This document shows positions 6,157-6,972 of a DNA stretch of 6,972 nt, piece after piece. The DNA is from M3007 sp046155725 (GTDB taxonomy: Bacteria > Bacteroidota > Bacteroidia > Chitinophagales > Saprospiraceae). Under the pieces are notes generated by a model that was given only the letters and a program-made list of their open reading frames with translations, ran no database searches and was not told the DNA's origin. The number at the start of each line of letters is the position of its first letter. The first letter of the stretch is position 1. A program made the position numbers and the translations under genes. The DNA lies in the NCBI GenBank assembly GCA_046155725.1, contig JBJXFT010000170.1:1-6972 (forward strand), read 5' to 3'.

Positions 6157-6972
6157 TTAAAAAACGTGCCGTTCGGCGTGATAACTGGAGCGCACCAAGG
6201 GGCCGCTCTCCACATATTTGAACCCCTTGGTGAGTCCGATTTCGCGGTATTCAGCGAAGGTGTCGGGGTGTACAAACTCGGCGACTTCGAGGTGCATCTT
6301 GGTGGGCTGGAGGTATTGGCCGAGCGTAAGGATGTCGCAGCCATTGGCTACGAGCTCGTCCATGGACTGAAAGATTTCCTCTCTGGTTTCGCCGAGGCCG
6401 ACCATGATGCCCGTTTTGGTGCGCTTGCCATGGTCTTTGATGCGGCGTATCTGTTCGAGGCTGCGCTCCCACTTGGCTTGGGGGCGCACCTTGCGGTAGA
6501 GGCGCGGCACGGTTTCCATGTTGTGGCTCACTACTTCTTGGCCGGCGGAAATCATGCGCTCCAGTGCTTCCCAGTTGGCCTTTGTGTCGGGGATGAGCGT
6601 TTCGATGGTGGTGCCGGGGCAGCGTTCTTTGATGGCGCGGATGGTCTGGTGCCAGATTTCGGCACCCCTGTCTTGCAGTTCGTCGCGGTTGACGGAGGTG
6701 ATGACGGCGTGCTTGACTTTCATGAGCCAGATGGCTTCGGCCACGCGCCGGGGTTCGTCGGTGTCGTATTCGTTGGGGCGGCCCGTTTTTACGGCGCAGA
6801 AGGAGCAGGAGCGGGTGCAGACATTGCCCAATATCATAAACGTGGCGGTACCTGCGCCCCAGCACTCGCCCATGTTGGGGCAACTTCCGCTCTGGCAAAT
6901 GGTGTGGAGTTTGAAATCGTCCACGATGTTGCGCACATGGCGGTAGTTCTCGCCCATGGGCAGTCGGACTTT
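6157..6972 (-). CDS. lipA: Lipoyl synthase LipA, 5' end cut by the window edge
   Basis: LipA is a radical-SAM enzyme that inserts two sulfurs at C6 and C8 of the octanoyl group on lipoyl domains of pyruvate and 2-oxoglutarate dehydrogenases and of GcvH. The frame is open to the right edge. Five codons (KVRLP) precede the Met at 6957 and match the conserved RVKLPxGENY block, so that Met is internal and about 20 residues are probably missing. Numbering from that Met, the auxiliary-cluster cysteines CX4CX5C are C21, C26 and C32, inside TICQSGSCPNMGECWGAGTA. The radical-SAM CX3CX2C is C47, C51 and C54 (CTRSCSFC). Further conserved blocks are VITSVNRDEL (about 85-94), SHNMETV, GIMVGLGE, LGQYLQP and the terminal VESGPLVRSSYHA, whose RSSYxA serine is the known auxiliary-cluster ligand. 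The stop lies 15 bases before fumC, suggesting cotranscription. Any lipB partner must be outside the window. Confidence 0.97.
   Translation of the reverse strand, partial: KVRLPMGENYRHVRNIVDDFKLHTICQSGSCPNMGECWGAGTATFMILGNVCTRSCSFCAVKTGRPNEYDTDEPRRVAEAIWLMKVKHAVITSVNRDELQDRGAEIWHQTIRAIKERCPGTTIETLIPDTKANWEALERMISAGQEVVSHNMETVPRLYRKVRPQAKWERSLEQIRRIKDHGKRTKTGIMVGLGETREEIFQSMDELVANGCDILTLGQYLQPTKMHLEVAEFVHPDTFAEYREIGLTKGFKYVESGPLVRSSYHAERHVF

Noticed and set aside
6251..6898. Minus-strand 215-residue frame within lipA
   Set aside because: It is out of frame with lipA and extremely Arg/His/Pro-rich, typical of a shifted reading of a GC-rich gene.

Overview
This is a fully packed stretch of bacterial chromosome in which every supported gene lies on the minus strand, so transcription runs from position 6972 toward position 1. 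The organism is most likely a member of the Bacteroidota, possibly a fairly GC-rich Saprospiria- or Chitinophagia-like lineage. This is inferred from the look of the LipA, MnmG and FumC proteins, from gene starts without clear Shine-Dalgarno sequences, and from a TAnnTTTG-type promoter element. No species can be named from the sequence alone.

The right two thirds (2868-6972) holds three housekeeping genes in tight tandem. They are lipA (lipoyl synthase, cut by the right edge), fumC (class II fumarase) and mnmG (tRNA U34 modification). The lipA-fumC gap is 15 bases and the fumC-mnmG gap is a single base, so they probably form one transcription unit. LipA activates the lipoyl-dependent 2-oxoacid dehydrogenases that feed the TCA cycle, and FumC is a TCA enzyme. 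MnmG belongs to translation and has no obvious metabolic link to the other two.

The left third (1-2816) is an accessory cassette of three translationally coupled genes, 51 bases downstream of mnmG. The first encodes a DUF262 (ParB/GmrS-like) protein. The second encodes an ABC/OLD-like AAA ATPase with a C-terminal DUF3696 region, joined to the first by an ATGA overlap. The third is an unrecognised gene starting one base after the ATPase stop and running off the left edge; it has no stop in the window and is easy to overlook. DUF262 proteins and ABC/OLD-type ATPases are both recurrent parts of anti-phage and restriction systems. The coupling and the somewhat lower GC in sampled lines suggest a small acquired, possibly defensive, module with its own promoter. 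That role is an inference.

No RNA genes, insertion sequences, CRISPR arrays, long repeats or convincing terminators were seen, and no gap without a gene exceeds 51 bases.
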